Assembly (NCBI GenBank): GCA_001796785.1
Contig: MGNL01000156.1
Coordinates: 2,391 to 21,833, forward strand
Direction of reading: 5' to 3'
Length of the DNA stretch: 19,443 bases
Origin: Chloroflexi bacterium RBG_16_51_16
Lineage (GTDB): Bacteria > Chloroflexota > Anaerolineae > Anaerolineales > Villigracilaceae
Numbering within the stretch: position 1 is the first letter of the stretch; each line of letters starts with the position of its first letter. The notes under the pieces are model-generated. The model was given only the letters and a program-made list of their open reading frames with translations, was not told where the DNA came from and did not search any database. The position numbers and the translations under genes are program-made. Of the stretch, positions 1 to 8,285 are shown in pieces.

Positions 1-310
1 GCACGTTCTCATTTCGACTAAAGCGTTCGCCATTTGGTCTTCACTCCAACCGATCATCCTAACCAATGCCGGGGAGGTTGTTCCTCTCTGTTGTTCCTCA
101 AATTCAACCTAATCTTTTTTGCAATGGTTCGGCATGATTTCGAGCCTACTCGTGGGAAACAACCTCGATTTAGCCTCGCAGAGTTTATTCGAATTGGATT
201 CGAACCGCCCTCGGGACACCGTGAATTTGGTGTTTGTACAATACATTCAAATTCGACGTTCGATCTTTGACTTGCATCAGAGCCTTAACAATCGAATATT
301 TCTAACCATT
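1..310. other. non-coding stretch beyond the dcw terminator
   Basis: I see no supportable gene here. Two overlapping short plus-strand frames (34-270 and 119-334) lack a convincing ribosome binding site and resemble no family I know. The only structure noticed is a 10-base direct repeat, GTTGTTCCTC, at 77-86 and 90-99, and several TTCGA-rich patches around 195-215. I could not fold any of it into a tRNA. Confidence 0.5.
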
Positions 311-345
311 AAAAAAAGAGACCGCGATCTCTAGCAGCCTCTTTT
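311..345 (-). terminator. intrinsic terminator downstream of ftsZ
   Basis: On the minus strand, about 43 nt after the ftsZ stop, AAAAGAGGCTGC (345-334) can pair with GCGGTCTCTTTT (325-314) around an 8-nt loop. The 12-bp stem includes two G-U pairs and runs into seven T residues (317-311). A shorter alternative stem, AGAGAT/GTCTCT, ends at the same T run. This is a normal Rho-independent terminator shape and marks the likely end of the dcw transcript. The A-rich upstream arm means it might also act weakly on the other strand. Confidence 0.8.
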
Positions 346-387
346 CATCGACCTAACTAGTAAACTATCTAACTATCCAACTGCTTA

Positions 388-1554
388 CTACCTTCTATTC
401 CGGAGGAACGATGGAATATCCAGGTCATCTGCGGGGAGGTTGGTTTGGACCGATCCTGATCTCGCTTCGATACTGGGTCTGAGCTCGGCACCCACGGACA
501 CCGACTCGGTGGGGCGGGGGAAGGCAGCCAGTGCAGCCATGCTGCGGTTCTCCTGCCGTGGCAGCCGTTCGAGGGCGCGTCGCGGCACACCGCTCCGCTC
601 GAAGCCGGTTGCGATGACCGTGATGCGGATCTCGTCGCCCATGCTTGGATCGATCACCGCTCCGAAGATCAAGTTGACATCCGGGTGTGCAGTTTCACGG
701 ATAATGGCAGCCGCCGTGTTCACCTCGAACAGGGTCAGGTTGGTGCCGCCGGTTACGTTGAAAAGCACGCCTCGTGCGCCATCGATCGTGATATCCAGCA
801 ATTGGCTTGAGATCGCAGCCTCAGCTGCTGCCTTCGCCCGATCTTCGCCGGAGCCTGTACCGACCGCCATCAACGCGGCTCCGCCCTCGGACATGATCGT
901 GCGCACATCCGCGAAATCCAGGTTGATCAAGCCGGGGATCGTAATGAGCTCGGAAATACCCTGGATTCCCTGGTGTAGGACATCGTCAGCCAGGCGGAAA
1001 GCATCCTGCAGACTGGATCGTTTATCCGATAATTGCAGCAATCGGTCGTTCGGAATCGAAATCAGGGTGTGGGCGTGTTCCTTCATTCGAGTCACACCCG
1101 CTTCAGCCGAGTTGGCGCGTTTGCCACCTTCAAAGGTAAACGGACGGGTGACAACACCGATGGTCAGCGCACCGCACTCCTTGGATACCTGGGCAACGAC
1201 TGGCGCAGCGCCGGTTCCGGTTCCGCCACCCATACCTGCAGTAATGAAAACCATATCCGCGCCCTTGAGCACGTTATAGAGTTCGTCAGCGGTTTCCTCG
1301 GCTGCTTTACGGCCGATCTCTGGATCGCCGCCAGCTCCAAGACCGCGGGTTAGCTTGTCTCCAAGCCTGACCCTCAAAGGTGCCTTGGACAGGGTCAATG
1401 CCTGTGCGTCGGTGTTGGCCGCGATGAATTCAACACCCTGGATGCCTTCCTCGATCATCCGGTTAACAGCGTTCTGGCCGGCGCCGCCTACACCGATGAC
1501 CTTGATGCGTGCGAAGGTTTCAACTTGCTGGTAATGCTTTTTCGTCGAGTCCAT
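388..1554 (-). CDS. ftsZ: cell division GTPase FtsZ
   Basis: FtsZ is the tubulin-like GTPase that forms the Z ring at midcell. The 388-residue product has the N-terminal nucleotide-binding GVGGAGQNAVNRM region (about 21-33), the tubulin signature GGGTGTG (109-115) and the T7 catalytic loop NLDFADVR (211-218). A linker of about 55 residues follows the core at about 320, and the C-terminal peptide DDLDIPSFLRNRR is the docking site for FtsA and other partners. The ATG at 1554 is set by an AGGAGG Shine-Dalgarno 6 nt upstream. ftsZ is the last gene of the cluster, 95 nt after ftsA, and is followed by a terminator. The AT-rich ftsA-ftsZ spacer could hold an extra promoter (a TAATAT at 1588-1583), but the matching -35 is poor. 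Length and motifs are complete. Confidence 0.98.
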   Translation of the reverse strand: MDSTKKHYQQVETFARIKVIGVGGAGQNAVNRMIEEGIQGVEFIAANTDAQALTLSKAPLRVRLGDKLTRGLGAGGDPEIGRKAAEETADELYNVLKGADMVFITAGMGGGTGTGAAPVVAQVSKECGALTIGVVTRPFTFEGGKRANSAEAGVTRMKEHAHTLISIPNDRLLQLSDKRSSLQDAFRLADDVLHQGIQGISELITIPGLINLDFADVRTIMSEGGAALMAVGTGSGEDRAKAAAEAAISSQLLDITIDGARGVLFNVTGGTNLTLFEVNTAAAIIRETAHPDVNLIFGAVIDPSMGDEIRITVIATGFERSGVPRRALERLPRQENRSMAALAAFPRPTESVSVGAELRPSIEARSGSVQTNLPADDLDIPSFLRNRR

Positions 1555-1649
1555 AGGTTCCTCCTGGCAAGCTGCATTGCCTATATTAAACGTTGAGACG
1601 AATTATTAAAAGGGCAAAAACAGGGGTATTTACCATATATATTCCTTAC

Positions 1650-2894
1650 CTAAGGTAGTAGCCTCTTTAACCAGTTTTTTATTACTTCGAAATCCATCTT
1701 TATCTCTCCTCTCGTGCGTCGGCGGCGTCTGCCTCTCACACTTAAACTAAGATCGTGTTCGTTCATGGTCAAAGCCCAGCGTAAAAGCCCTACACTGGTG
1801 GAAAAAGCCGGTGAATTTAATTTATCGACCAACCCGGTTAGGTTCTCCGGTTGGGCGATCCGCACGGGCATTCCGAGGACTTCGTGTGCGATCCTGCGTA
1901 TGCCCGGCAGGGCTGCAGTCCCGCCGGTGAGGATCATTCCAGCTGGCAACAGGCCATCGTAGCCGGATCGTTTGATCTCCTGCAAGATCAGACTGAAGGT
2001 CTCCGATATGCGGGCTTCGATGATGTAAGCCAGGTCCTGGCGGTTGATCTGGACCGGATGATCTTCGCCGAAGGGACGGATATTGAAAAACTCCTCCGAA
2101 CCTATTTCGGAACGCACGGCATGGCCCTGTTGTTTCTTTACTTCTTCAGCTTGCTGCACCGGCAGGCGCAGTCCGTGGGCGACATCCTGGGTCACCTGGT
2201 TGCCCCCAACAGCCAACACCATTGTGTGCCAGACATCGCCGTCTACATAGATCGCCAAATCTGATGTCCCGCCACCGATGTCACACACCGCGGCGCCCAT
2301 CTGTCTTTCCTGGTCTGTCAGGACCACCTCCGCGGAAGCCAGTGGATTGAGAACGAATTGCTGGACCTGCACATTGGCAGCTGCAACACACTGGCGTAAA
2401 TTCTGTACGGTCGCGGCCGCTGCGGTGATGATATGGGTCTCCACTTCGAGCTTGTAACCGTGCATGCCGATCGGTGTCCGTATACCTTCCTGCCCGTCCA
2501 CATTGAATCCGCGCTGGACGATGTGAACGATCTCGCGGTCATGTGGGATGGCAACTGCGCGGGCTTGATCCAGGGCGCGGGCTACGTCAACAGCCTCGAT
2601 CAACCCGGACGGGATACCCGCCGCACCCCGGCTGTTGACCGAAGACACGTGTGCACCTGCCAGGCTGACCAGTGCTGTGGTGATCTCGAGCCCGGACGTA
2701 TTTTGAGCCTGTTCCACCGAACGCACGATAGCCTGCGAGGCTGCGCTTAGATCCACGATCATGCCTTTGCGGATACCATCCGAAGGCACGATGCCCACAC
2801 CCAGGATGCGCATGGCGCCGCTATCCTCCACGCGACCGACCAGGGTGCATACTTTGGTCGTGCCTACATCGATCCCGGCAACAATTTCATCCAT
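1650..2894 (-). CDS. ftsA: cell division protein FtsA
   Basis: FtsA is the actin-like ATPase that tethers FtsZ filaments to the inner face of the membrane and recruits later division proteins. The 414-residue protein has the actin-family phosphate loops IDVGTTKV (8-15) and CDIGGGTSDLAIY (204-216), an adenosine-site motif LTGGTAALPG (322-331), and the SHS2/1C insertion between them in the N-terminal half. The last 14 residues (DFEVIKNWLKRLLP) form the amphipathic membrane-targeting helix typical of FtsA. An Arg-rich patch (RGRRRRRTRG, 387-396) comes just before it. The ATG at 2894 lies 6 nt after the ftsQ stop with only a weak ribosome binding site, so translation is probably coupled to ftsQ. 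The full set of actin motifs and the place next to ftsZ make the call firm. Confidence 0.97.
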   Translation of the reverse strand: MDEIVAGIDVGTTKVCTLVGRVEDSGAMRILGVGIVPSDGIRKGMIVDLSAASQAIVRSVEQAQNTSGLEITTALVSLAGAHVSSVNSRGAAGIPSGLIEAVDVARALDQARAVAIPHDREIVHIVQRGFNVDGQEGIRTPIGMHGYKLEVETHIITAAAATVQNLRQCVAAANVQVQQFVLNPLASAEVVLTDQERQMGAAVCDIGGGTSDLAIYVDGDVWHTMVLAVGGNQVTQDVAHGLRLPVQQAEEVKKQQGHAVRSEIGSEEFFNIRPFGEDHPVQINRQDLAYIIEARISETFSLILQEIKRSGYDGLLPAGMILTGGTAALPGIRRIAHEVLGMPVRIAQPENLTGLVDKLNSPAFSTSVGLLRWALTMNEHDLSLSVRGRRRRRTRGEIKMDFEVIKNWLKRLLP

Positions 2895-2900
2895 GATCTG

Positions 2901-3941
2901 CTACTCTGTTTCCAATCCTGTCGAAAAATCTTCATCAGTATCTGCAACCCGGTAATAAGGTGCATCCGGATATTGCATGCTGATATACACCGGGTGGATC
3001 CCGCGTGCGACCAGTGAATCAACCAACGTGTAATAAATCTGTAGCTTCAAGTTGATGTTCTTTGATGAATTTCCAAATGTAACTTCCCAACCTCTTTCAT
3101 CGTTCCAGCCGAGACCTTTCTGTGAATCAAACAGCAGGGCTGAACCGATAGGCAGGTGAGGAGAAAGGTACTGGATAGCTTCCACGAGCTCGCTGGAGAT
3201 AAACGGATTTGGGTCTTGTGGATCACTGGATAATTTAATACCCGTTTGAGGCGAGCCTGTTGCGATCACCGGAATTAGCGCAGGCAGCGGACCACGAGGT
3301 TTGAATGCGACTCCAGACGCATCGATCCAGGTATATTGCTCGTCCTGCTGCCAGTGAATGATGGGTGTGCGCTCAAGCATTCCCACCCATACGTTATTTG
3401 GAAAATACACCCGGACGTTCGCGGAGGCGATTTCATGATAATTTTGACGGAGCGTGAAGGCGATCTGCTGAGGATCCAATATGAAAATTGGTTGTCCAGC
3501 AATACCCAGCACGGAATTAATCTCCTCCGTTGAGATCCGCTGATTACCAGTTATTAAGGCTTGATCGGCTCGGAAGGTGACCGAGTTCAGGGCAAAATAA
3601 ATAGAGGCTCCTGCACCGAGACACACAACCAAAGAAATCAGTCGCCATATCAAACCGAGTCTGTCTATCTTAATTCGTGAGCGAGTGAGATTTTGAACTG
3701 CAGATCTTCCAACTATTTGTGGATTTTCGATCGGCAGGATATTGGGGAGTATTAATGATAGATTGAATGGCCTGGCAACCTTTTGTTGGGTGTCAGACAT
3801 GCCATAGGGAGGCTTCCGGCTGGTTATCGATGGCAGAGGTTGGTTAGCTTGTTTGCTGGCGCGAACTAGCCGCTGACCGTGCTTTTGGGCACGGCGTTCA
3901 CGTACAGCCTGGGCTCGGCTGATCGGACCTTTGGGTCTCAT
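2901..3941 (-). CDS. ftsQ: cell division protein FtsQ (POTRA domain)
   Basis: FtsQ/DivIB is a bitopic divisome protein linking early and late division proteins. In this 346-residue product, residues 1-95 are a cytoplasmic tail rich in Arg and Lys. Residues 96-117 (GLIWRLISLVVCLGAGASIYFA region) form one membrane segment. A POTRA domain follows (about 122-190, with VTGNQ-like ITGNQRIS and a GQPIF turn), then the beta domain to about 325. Identity rests on topology, the POTRA pattern and the place between ddl and ftsA. The start at 3941 overlaps the ddl stop as ATGA and has a GGAGG site 6 nt upstream. The cytoplasmic tail is longer than in E. coli FtsQ, as is common outside Proteobacteria. Confidence 0.93.
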   Translation of the reverse strand: MRPKGPISRAQAVRERRAQKHGQRLVRASKQANQPLPSITSRKPPYGMSDTQQKVARPFNLSLILPNILPIENPQIVGRSAVQNLTRSRIKIDRLGLIWRLISLVVCLGAGASIYFALNSVTFRADQALITGNQRISTEEINSVLGIAGQPIFILDPQQIAFTLRQNYHEIASANVRVYFPNNVWVGMLERTPIIHWQQDEQYTWIDASGVAFKPRGPLPALIPVIATGSPQTGIKLSSDPQDPNPFISSELVEAIQYLSPHLPIGSALLFDSQKGLGWNDERGWEVTFGNSSKNINLKLQIYYTLVDSLVARGIHPVYISMQYPDAPYYRVADTDEDFSTGLETE

Positions 3942-5074
3942 GCGTTCCTCCGGAAACCATGTTCCGTGCGGTTTCGTTCGCGCTTCCGCTCGAGGGCAAG
4001 GTCGATCAGCTTCTCGACCAACTCTGGATAAGGAATTCCGCTTGCTTCCCAGAGTTTGGGATACATGCTGATCTGAGTGAACCCGGGTATGCTATTCAGC
4101 TCGTTTAAATAGAGGGTATCGGAATCTTTTTCAACAAAAAAATCCACCCGAGCCATCCCTGCGCAATCTATGGCTTTGAATGCCTGTACCGCGTAGGAAC
4201 GGATTTTCTCCGTAAGGTTGGATGGCAATTTTGCCGGAATGACCAGACCCGATGTACCGTCGATATATTTGGATTCGTAGGAATAAAAATCACGGCTGGG
4301 CAGCACCTCACCTGGAACCGAAGCCTGGGGATCATCATTTCCAAGCACGCTGACCTCGATCTCCCTCACCTGGTCCACCGCCTTTTCGATCAAAATTCGC
4401 CTATCGTAACGGACAGCCTCCAGGATACCCTCACCCAAATCAGACCGCGTTTGGCATTTGGTTATGCCAACGGAGGATCCGAGGTTCGCCGGCTTGGTGA
4501 AAAAAGGATAGCTGCCCAGCCGCTCAGCTTTACCGATGACAGCCTCGATATCCCTCTCGATCTCGCTCCTGAGCGCGACGACCGATTCGATCACTGGTAT
4601 TCCCTGGGCGCGCATAACATCTTTGAATACAGCCTTGTCCATGCCGACGGCAGAACCTGTGACCCCAGCTCCGACATAGGCAACATCGGCGAGCTCAAGA
4701 AGACCCTGGAGAGTCCCATCCTCACCAAAGGTGCCATGCAGAACTGGAAAATAGACATCCACATCTGGTAAAGCATCCAGCTCCACTTTCTTTTGGATTG
4801 AATGATAGAGATATAACTGTGATGATCCAGGTTCAGGTGAGAAGCAAACCCTTTGTAATCCTTCTGAATGGTTCACTTCCAATTCGTGCAGCACATCTTC
4901 ACCGGTCACCCAGTTTCCTTCGCGGGTGATCCCGATCTGAAGAACATCGAATCTCTGGGCATCCAGGACAGATAATACGGATCGGGCTGACATAAGCGAA
5001 ACCTCGTGCTCGCCTGATCGTCCACCAAACAGGACTGCGATGCGCAGTTTACGAGACGCTGAAACTTGGTTCAT
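3938..5074 (-). CDS. ddl: D-alanine--D-alanine ligase
   Basis: Ddl joins two D-alanines with ATP in the cytoplasm to make the dipeptide that MurF adds to the stem peptide. The 378-residue ATP-grasp protein has the N-terminal FGGRSGEHEVSLMSA loop (16-30), HGTFGEDG (113-120), the ATP-binding KPANLGSSVGI (194-204), the omega loop DFYSYESKY (262-270) and the metal/phosphate motif LNELNSIPGFT (323-333). Tyrosines in the omega loop point to a true D-Ala-D-Ala ligase, not a VanA-type D-lactate ligase; this is inference from family knowledge. The ATG at 5074 lies 9 nt after the murB stop, with no strong ribosome binding site. The basic tail (RKRERNRTEHGFRRNA) runs a little beyond the usual end. Its stop overlaps the ftsQ start. 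Confidence 0.96.
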   Translation of the reverse strand: MNQVSASRKLRIAVLFGGRSGEHEVSLMSARSVLSVLDAQRFDVLQIGITREGNWVTGEDVLHELEVNHSEGLQRVCFSPEPGSSQLYLYHSIQKKVELDALPDVDVYFPVLHGTFGEDGTLQGLLELADVAYVGAGVTGSAVGMDKAVFKDVMRAQGIPVIESVVALRSEIERDIEAVIGKAERLGSYPFFTKPANLGSSVGITKCQTRSDLGEGILEAVRYDRRILIEKAVDQVREIEVSVLGNDDPQASVPGEVLPSRDFYSYESKYIDGTSGLVIPAKLPSNLTEKIRSYAVQAFKAIDCAGMARVDFFVEKDSDTLYLNELNSIPGFTQISMYPKLWEASGIPYPELVEKLIDLALERKRERNRTEHGFRRNA

Positions 5075-5083
5075 ATTCTTGGA

Positions 5084-6010
5084 CTACCACTCACCGACCA
5101 ACTCGATTTCCAATTCCAGGGTGACGCCACATTTCTCTCTCACGGTTCGAACTGCCAGATCGATCAAAGCCCGAACATCGCTGGCCGAGGTTTGCCCATG
5201 ATTGACAAAGAAGTTGGCATGCCGGTTGCTGATCTGTGCATTTCCAACTCGTGTGCCTTTTAATCCTGCGGATTCAATGAGCCGTCCGGCGAAGTCACCG
5301 GGAGGATTCTTGAACATGGATCCCATGCTGGCGCCGGGTGGCTGACTTGCTTTCCGTTCCCTGCCGAACTGCTCGAGTTTCTTGGATACCGTCGTACGAT
5401 CCGATAGGGCTAAAGCCAATTCAGCCGATAAAACAACAGCCTTGATCTCACCGCGTTTAAGGATGCTGGTTCGATAACCATAATCAAATTTTTTCACCGG
5501 CCAGGTTTCCAACCCGGACTGGGTCAATATCTCCGCACGGATTAAGCTTCCGGAGATATCTCCATCGAAGGCGCCGGCATTTCCATAAACAGCACCACCG
5601 ATCGTTCCAGGTACTGCAGTAGCCCATTCAATTCCCGCCAATCCCTTCGCAGCACAGCGATTTGCCAGATTGCTGAAAACGACGCCTGATTCTGCCAAAA
5701 CCCTCGGTTCGCGATCACTGGAAAATTGAACCGATCGGGCGCGGTTTAATAGGACGATCCCTCGAAAACCTTTGTCGCTGACCAAAATATTTGATCCGCC
5801 TCCAAGGATGTAATAATTGAGATGATGCTCCCAGAAAAACTGCAGTGCATTGGATAGCTCTTCTACAGTCTGAATCGTCAATACGGCATCAGCCATTCCA
5901 CCGATACGCGCGGACGTATACGGAGCGAGCTTGACTTGTTCACGTAAAGCAGCTCCAAACCTATTGCGCAGAATATCGACAGGAAGCCGAGTTGCAGTCA
6001 TGGTTACCAT
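5084..6010 (-). CDS. murB: UDP-N-acetylenolpyruvoylglucosamine reductase MurB
   Basis: MurB is the FAD enzyme that uses NADPH to reduce UDP-GlcNAc-enolpyruvate to UDP-MurNAc, the sugar that MurC then uses. The 308-residue product shows the FAD-binding segments ILGGGSNILVSD (68-79) and IEWATAVPGTIGGAVYGNAGA (about 127-147). It also has the YGYRTS motif with the substrate-binding Arg (180), GSMFKNP with the proton-donating Ser (231), and the C-terminal catalytic Glu in LELEIELVG (301). The size and the lack of the extra E. coli-type insertion match the shorter type II MurB. Start choice is open: ATG at 6010 and ATG at 6001 are in frame and neither has a clear Shine-Dalgarno. A stop codon sits just upstream in frame, so it is not fused to the small upstream ORF. 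Confidence 0.96.
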   Translation of the reverse strand: MVTMTATRLPVDILRNRFGAALREQVKLAPYTSARIGGMADAVLTIQTVEELSNALQFFWEHHLNYYILGGGSNILVSDKGFRGIVLLNRARSVQFSSDREPRVLAESGVVFSNLANRCAAKGLAGIEWATAVPGTIGGAVYGNAGAFDGDISGSLIRAEILTQSGLETWPVKKFDYGYRTSILKRGEIKAVVLSAELALALSDRTTVSKKLEQFGRERKASQPPGASMGSMFKNPPGDFAGRLIESAGLKGTRVGNAQISNRHANFFVNHGQTSASDVRALIDLAVRTVREKCGVTLELEIELVGEW

Positions 6011-6046
6011 ATGGATGGCTGATCGTTCTAAGTCCTATTCAACCTT

Positions 6047-6241
6047 TCAGGGAGTATTTACTAGGTACTCGATGAGTCGGATTATGATCTCCCGCTTGGT
6101 ACGTTTTTTTTGAACGCGGGTTCTACCAGCAGGTTCATCCATGTTTTTCTTCGGATCTGATTCTCCATCATTGATCACCGGTACCTCAGCAGACCGTATG
6201 CGATGGGAAAGTTGCTCGATGGGCTCATGATTGATCGTCAT
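6047..6241 (-). CDS. small hypothetical protein between murC and murB
   Basis: I do not recognise this protein. Starting from ATG 6241, preceded by GAGG about 6-7 nt upstream, it is 64 residues; a GTG at 6253 that overlaps the murC stop would give 68. The N-terminal half is polar and acidic (NDGESDPKKNMDEP), suggesting disorder. A strongly basic stretch follows (RTRVQKKRTKREIIIRLIEYLV), of which the second part could be an amphipathic helix. No signal peptide, membrane segment or cysteines are present. It sits tightly after murC and 36 nt before murB in the same direction, so it is almost certainly co-transcribed with wall genes. Eight consecutive A residues (6111-6104 on this strand) fall in the Gln-Lys-Lys codons, a possible slippage or sequencing-error spot. 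Confidence 0.6.
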   Translation of the reverse strand: MTINHEPIEQLSHRIRSAEVPVINDGESDPKKNMDEPAGRTRVQKKRTKREIIIRLIEYLVNTP

Positions 6242-6249
6242 CGTTAACC

Positions 6250-7665
6250 TCACAATGCCTTCATGATTTCTGTGGATATCCGATCGGCATCACCAGCCGA
6301 CAGCACCAATAGAACATCTCCACTTCGCAGATCCTTTAATAAATATTCAATCGTTTCTTCAATGGAACCCGTATAATGTGCCGATTTATGCGGCATGGCA
6401 CTGACAATTTCAGCAGAAGTAAACTCTTGTTTGGGTTCGCGGGCTGCATAGATATCTGTAACAATAACTTCGTCCGCATCGCTGAATGACTTGACAAAAT
6501 CGAATAGTAAAGTCTGTGTCCGTGAATACGTATGAGGCTGCCATACGGCTTTGATGATCTGATCCGGGTAGCGGGTTCGTGCGGCGGATAGGGTGGCGCG
6601 GATCTCCGTTGGATGGTGTGCGTAGTCATCAATGATGATCACGCCTTTGGTTTCACCATGCAGCTCAAAGCGGCGTCCTGTACCTGTAAACTCCGCAAGA
6701 GCTGAGGACGCTTTATAAAGTGGCAAACCAAGGACAACAATCACCGCGAGGGCAGCCAGGGCATTGCTCACATTATGTTCACCAGGAACCTGGAGACTGA
6801 CATCGATGGGTTCAAGTGTATTTAAGTTCGTAACCGCGGTAAAGTCGTATCCGCCGTGCGAATTTAATTTCACAGATCGGGATTGCATCCATTGCGGGCT
6901 GTTGATGGTCAATTCTCCGTGAGTGCTGTACGCTACGACGCTCCTGCCATTCTGACGGGCACGAGATAGTAAAGAAAATGCGCTTTCATCATCCGAGCAG
7001 GCGATCAGGGTGCCATCCGGGGGTAGGAGATCTACAAAAGCTTGAAATGCGCTCTTCATCTCTCTAAAAGTCGGAAAAATATCCGGATGGTCATGTTCAA
7101 TATTCGTAATGACCTCAATGCGTGGTTTCAGACCGAGGAACATCCGGTCATACTCGTCTGCTTCAATCACGAATACATCTCCCTGTCCAGCATGCGCATT
7201 CACGCCGAAGTTGTTCGATACACCGCCGATTATGAAGGATGGATCCCGACCAAGTACCGAAAGCATCCAGGCGATCATAGCCGTGGTGGTTGTCTTTCCG
7301 TGTGTCCCGGCAACCGCGATCCCGTATTTATCTTCCATGATCCGACCGAGGAAATCTGCTCGTTTGTAGACTGGAATACCCGTTTGCCGAGCGGCTTCAA
7401 CTTCCGGGTTGTCATCTGGAATGGCTGAAGAACGCACAACCCAATCAGAACCAGCGATGTTCCGTGGATGGTGACCTACATACACGGTTACACCAGCCTG
7501 CTGAAGGTCCACAGCGAAGGGTGACAAGGTTTTATCTGATCCAGTAACGACATATCCGCTTTCCATCAGCAGGCGGGCGATAGCGGACAGACCCGATCCA
7601 CCGATTCCAATAAAATGAACCCGGGTTTTTCTAGAAGTCGATTTCTCAGAACCAGCAATTACCAT
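6250..7665 (-). CDS. murC: UDP-N-acetylmuramate--L-alanine ligase MurC
   Basis: MurC adds the first stem residue, L-Ala, to UDP-MurNAc using ATP in the cytoplasm. The 471-residue protein begins, after a short polar leader, with the Rossmann-like HFIGIGGSGLSAIARLL (17-33) that binds the UDP-sugar. It then has the P-loop AGTHGKTTTT (119-128), the central-domain EADEYDRMF and NIEHDHPD motifs, and the C-terminal DDYAHHPTEI and WQPHTYSRT motifs that distinguish MurC from MurD, MurE and MurF. The ATG at 7665 has a weak GAGA-type site nearby and is 49 nt after the CvpA-like gene. It ends immediately before the small ORF. Length and motif set are normal. Confidence 0.97.
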   Translation of the reverse strand: MVIAGSEKSTSRKTRVHFIGIGGSGLSAIARLLMESGYVVTGSDKTLSPFAVDLQQAGVTVYVGHHPRNIAGSDWVVRSSAIPDDNPEVEAARQTGIPVYKRADFLGRIMEDKYGIAVAGTHGKTTTTAMIAWMLSVLGRDPSFIIGGVSNNFGVNAHAGQGDVFVIEADEYDRMFLGLKPRIEVITNIEHDHPDIFPTFREMKSAFQAFVDLLPPDGTLIACSDDESAFSLLSRARQNGRSVVAYSTHGELTINSPQWMQSRSVKLNSHGGYDFTAVTNLNTLEPIDVSLQVPGEHNVSNALAALAVIVVLGLPLYKASSALAEFTGTGRRFELHGETKGVIIIDDYAHHPTEIRATLSAARTRYPDQIIKAVWQPHTYSRTQTLLFDFVKSFSDADEVIVTDIYAAREPKQEFTSAEIVSAMPHKSAHYTGSIEETIEYLLKDLRSGDVLLVLSAGDADRISTEIMKAL

Positions 7666-7714
7666 CTCAATTTCTCAACGGATCTCATTAAATGATGAAC
7701 GCATTACAAAGCTC

Positions 7715-8284
7715 CTAGATGAAAACGATCAAAACGAAGATAAATGCGACTGCCACAGCGAAATAGATACTCGGGATCCCGAGCCAGCGAGGAGCCAGGT
7801 ATGTGATCAATCTTTCAAGGGCGAGCCGGGTCGGCTCGTCAGCAGGGGGGCTAATCAGGGTGGGGAATGGGTAGTTCGCCTGGTGGAGATAGAACAACAT
7901 CGTGCCGACGATCAGGAATCCGTTGACTGTACCCAGTACGAAACCAAGCAATCCGTCCTGCAACCGTTCGCGATTGAATTTCTCTGCAGCAACAAAGCGC
8001 TGGAGGGAAGGCGTCTGGTAACCGAAAAAAGCCAGGACTGCTACGAGGATCGCTCGCACCCAGAATAAATATTTGGCGTTAGAGGCTGCTATCACCGGAT
8101 CTGGATTCGGCGTTTGGAGCATGGATTTGAAGAATGGTACGTAGTTTTCCAATAGTGAAACTAAAAAGAGTGCCAGGAGAATACTGAATGTCACCAGGAT
8201 TTCCTTCGCCCAGCCGCGCATTGCGCCAATAACAGCAAACAGGAAAACCAGAAGCCAGAAAGAGAAGAAAATGCTGACCATCAT
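7715..8284 (-). CDS. CvpA-like integral membrane protein
   Basis: This 189-residue protein is mostly hydrophobic, with about four or five membrane segments: near 5-22, 30-47, 72-90, 113-132 and 168-188. The N-terminal hairpin with RGWAKEIL after the first segment and the later LQDGLLGFVLGTVNGFLIVG segment resemble the CvpA family (colicin V production protein), whose molecular role is poorly understood but which is linked to envelope and division traits. The start at 8284 follows the murG stop by one base and has an AGGAG site about 6-7 nt upstream; a second ATG follows at 8281. The longer reading frame back to 8341 would overlap murG and is unlikely. Its place between murG and murC suggests a role with lipid II synthesis, but that is inference. 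Confidence 0.75.
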   Translation of the reverse strand: MMVSIFFSFWLLVFLFAVIGAMRGWAKEILVTFSILLALFLVSLLENYVPFFKSMLQTPNPDPVIAASNAKYLFWVRAILVAVLAFFGYQTPSLQRFVAAEKFNRERLQDGLLGFVLGTVNGFLIVGTMLFYLHQANYPFPTLISPPADEPTRLALERLITYLAPRWLGIPSIYFAVAVAFIFVLIVFI

Positions 8285-8285
8285 A

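Noticed and set aside
190..220. TTCGAA-type motifs that look like a tRNA T-loop
   Set aside because: The flanking bases do not pair into a five-base T stem, and no anticodon arm or acceptor stem can be drawn on either strand.
34..334. Two short plus-strand frames at the left end (34-270, 119-334)
   Set aside because: No ribosome binding site, no recognisable family, mutually overlapping, and the second runs into the ftsZ terminator.
440..1279. 279-codon open frame on the plus strand opposite ftsZ
   Set aside because: It lies wholly antisense to an unmistakable ftsZ, has no ribosome site, and its Ser/Arg/Pro-rich composition is what the opposite strand of a GC-rich gene gives.
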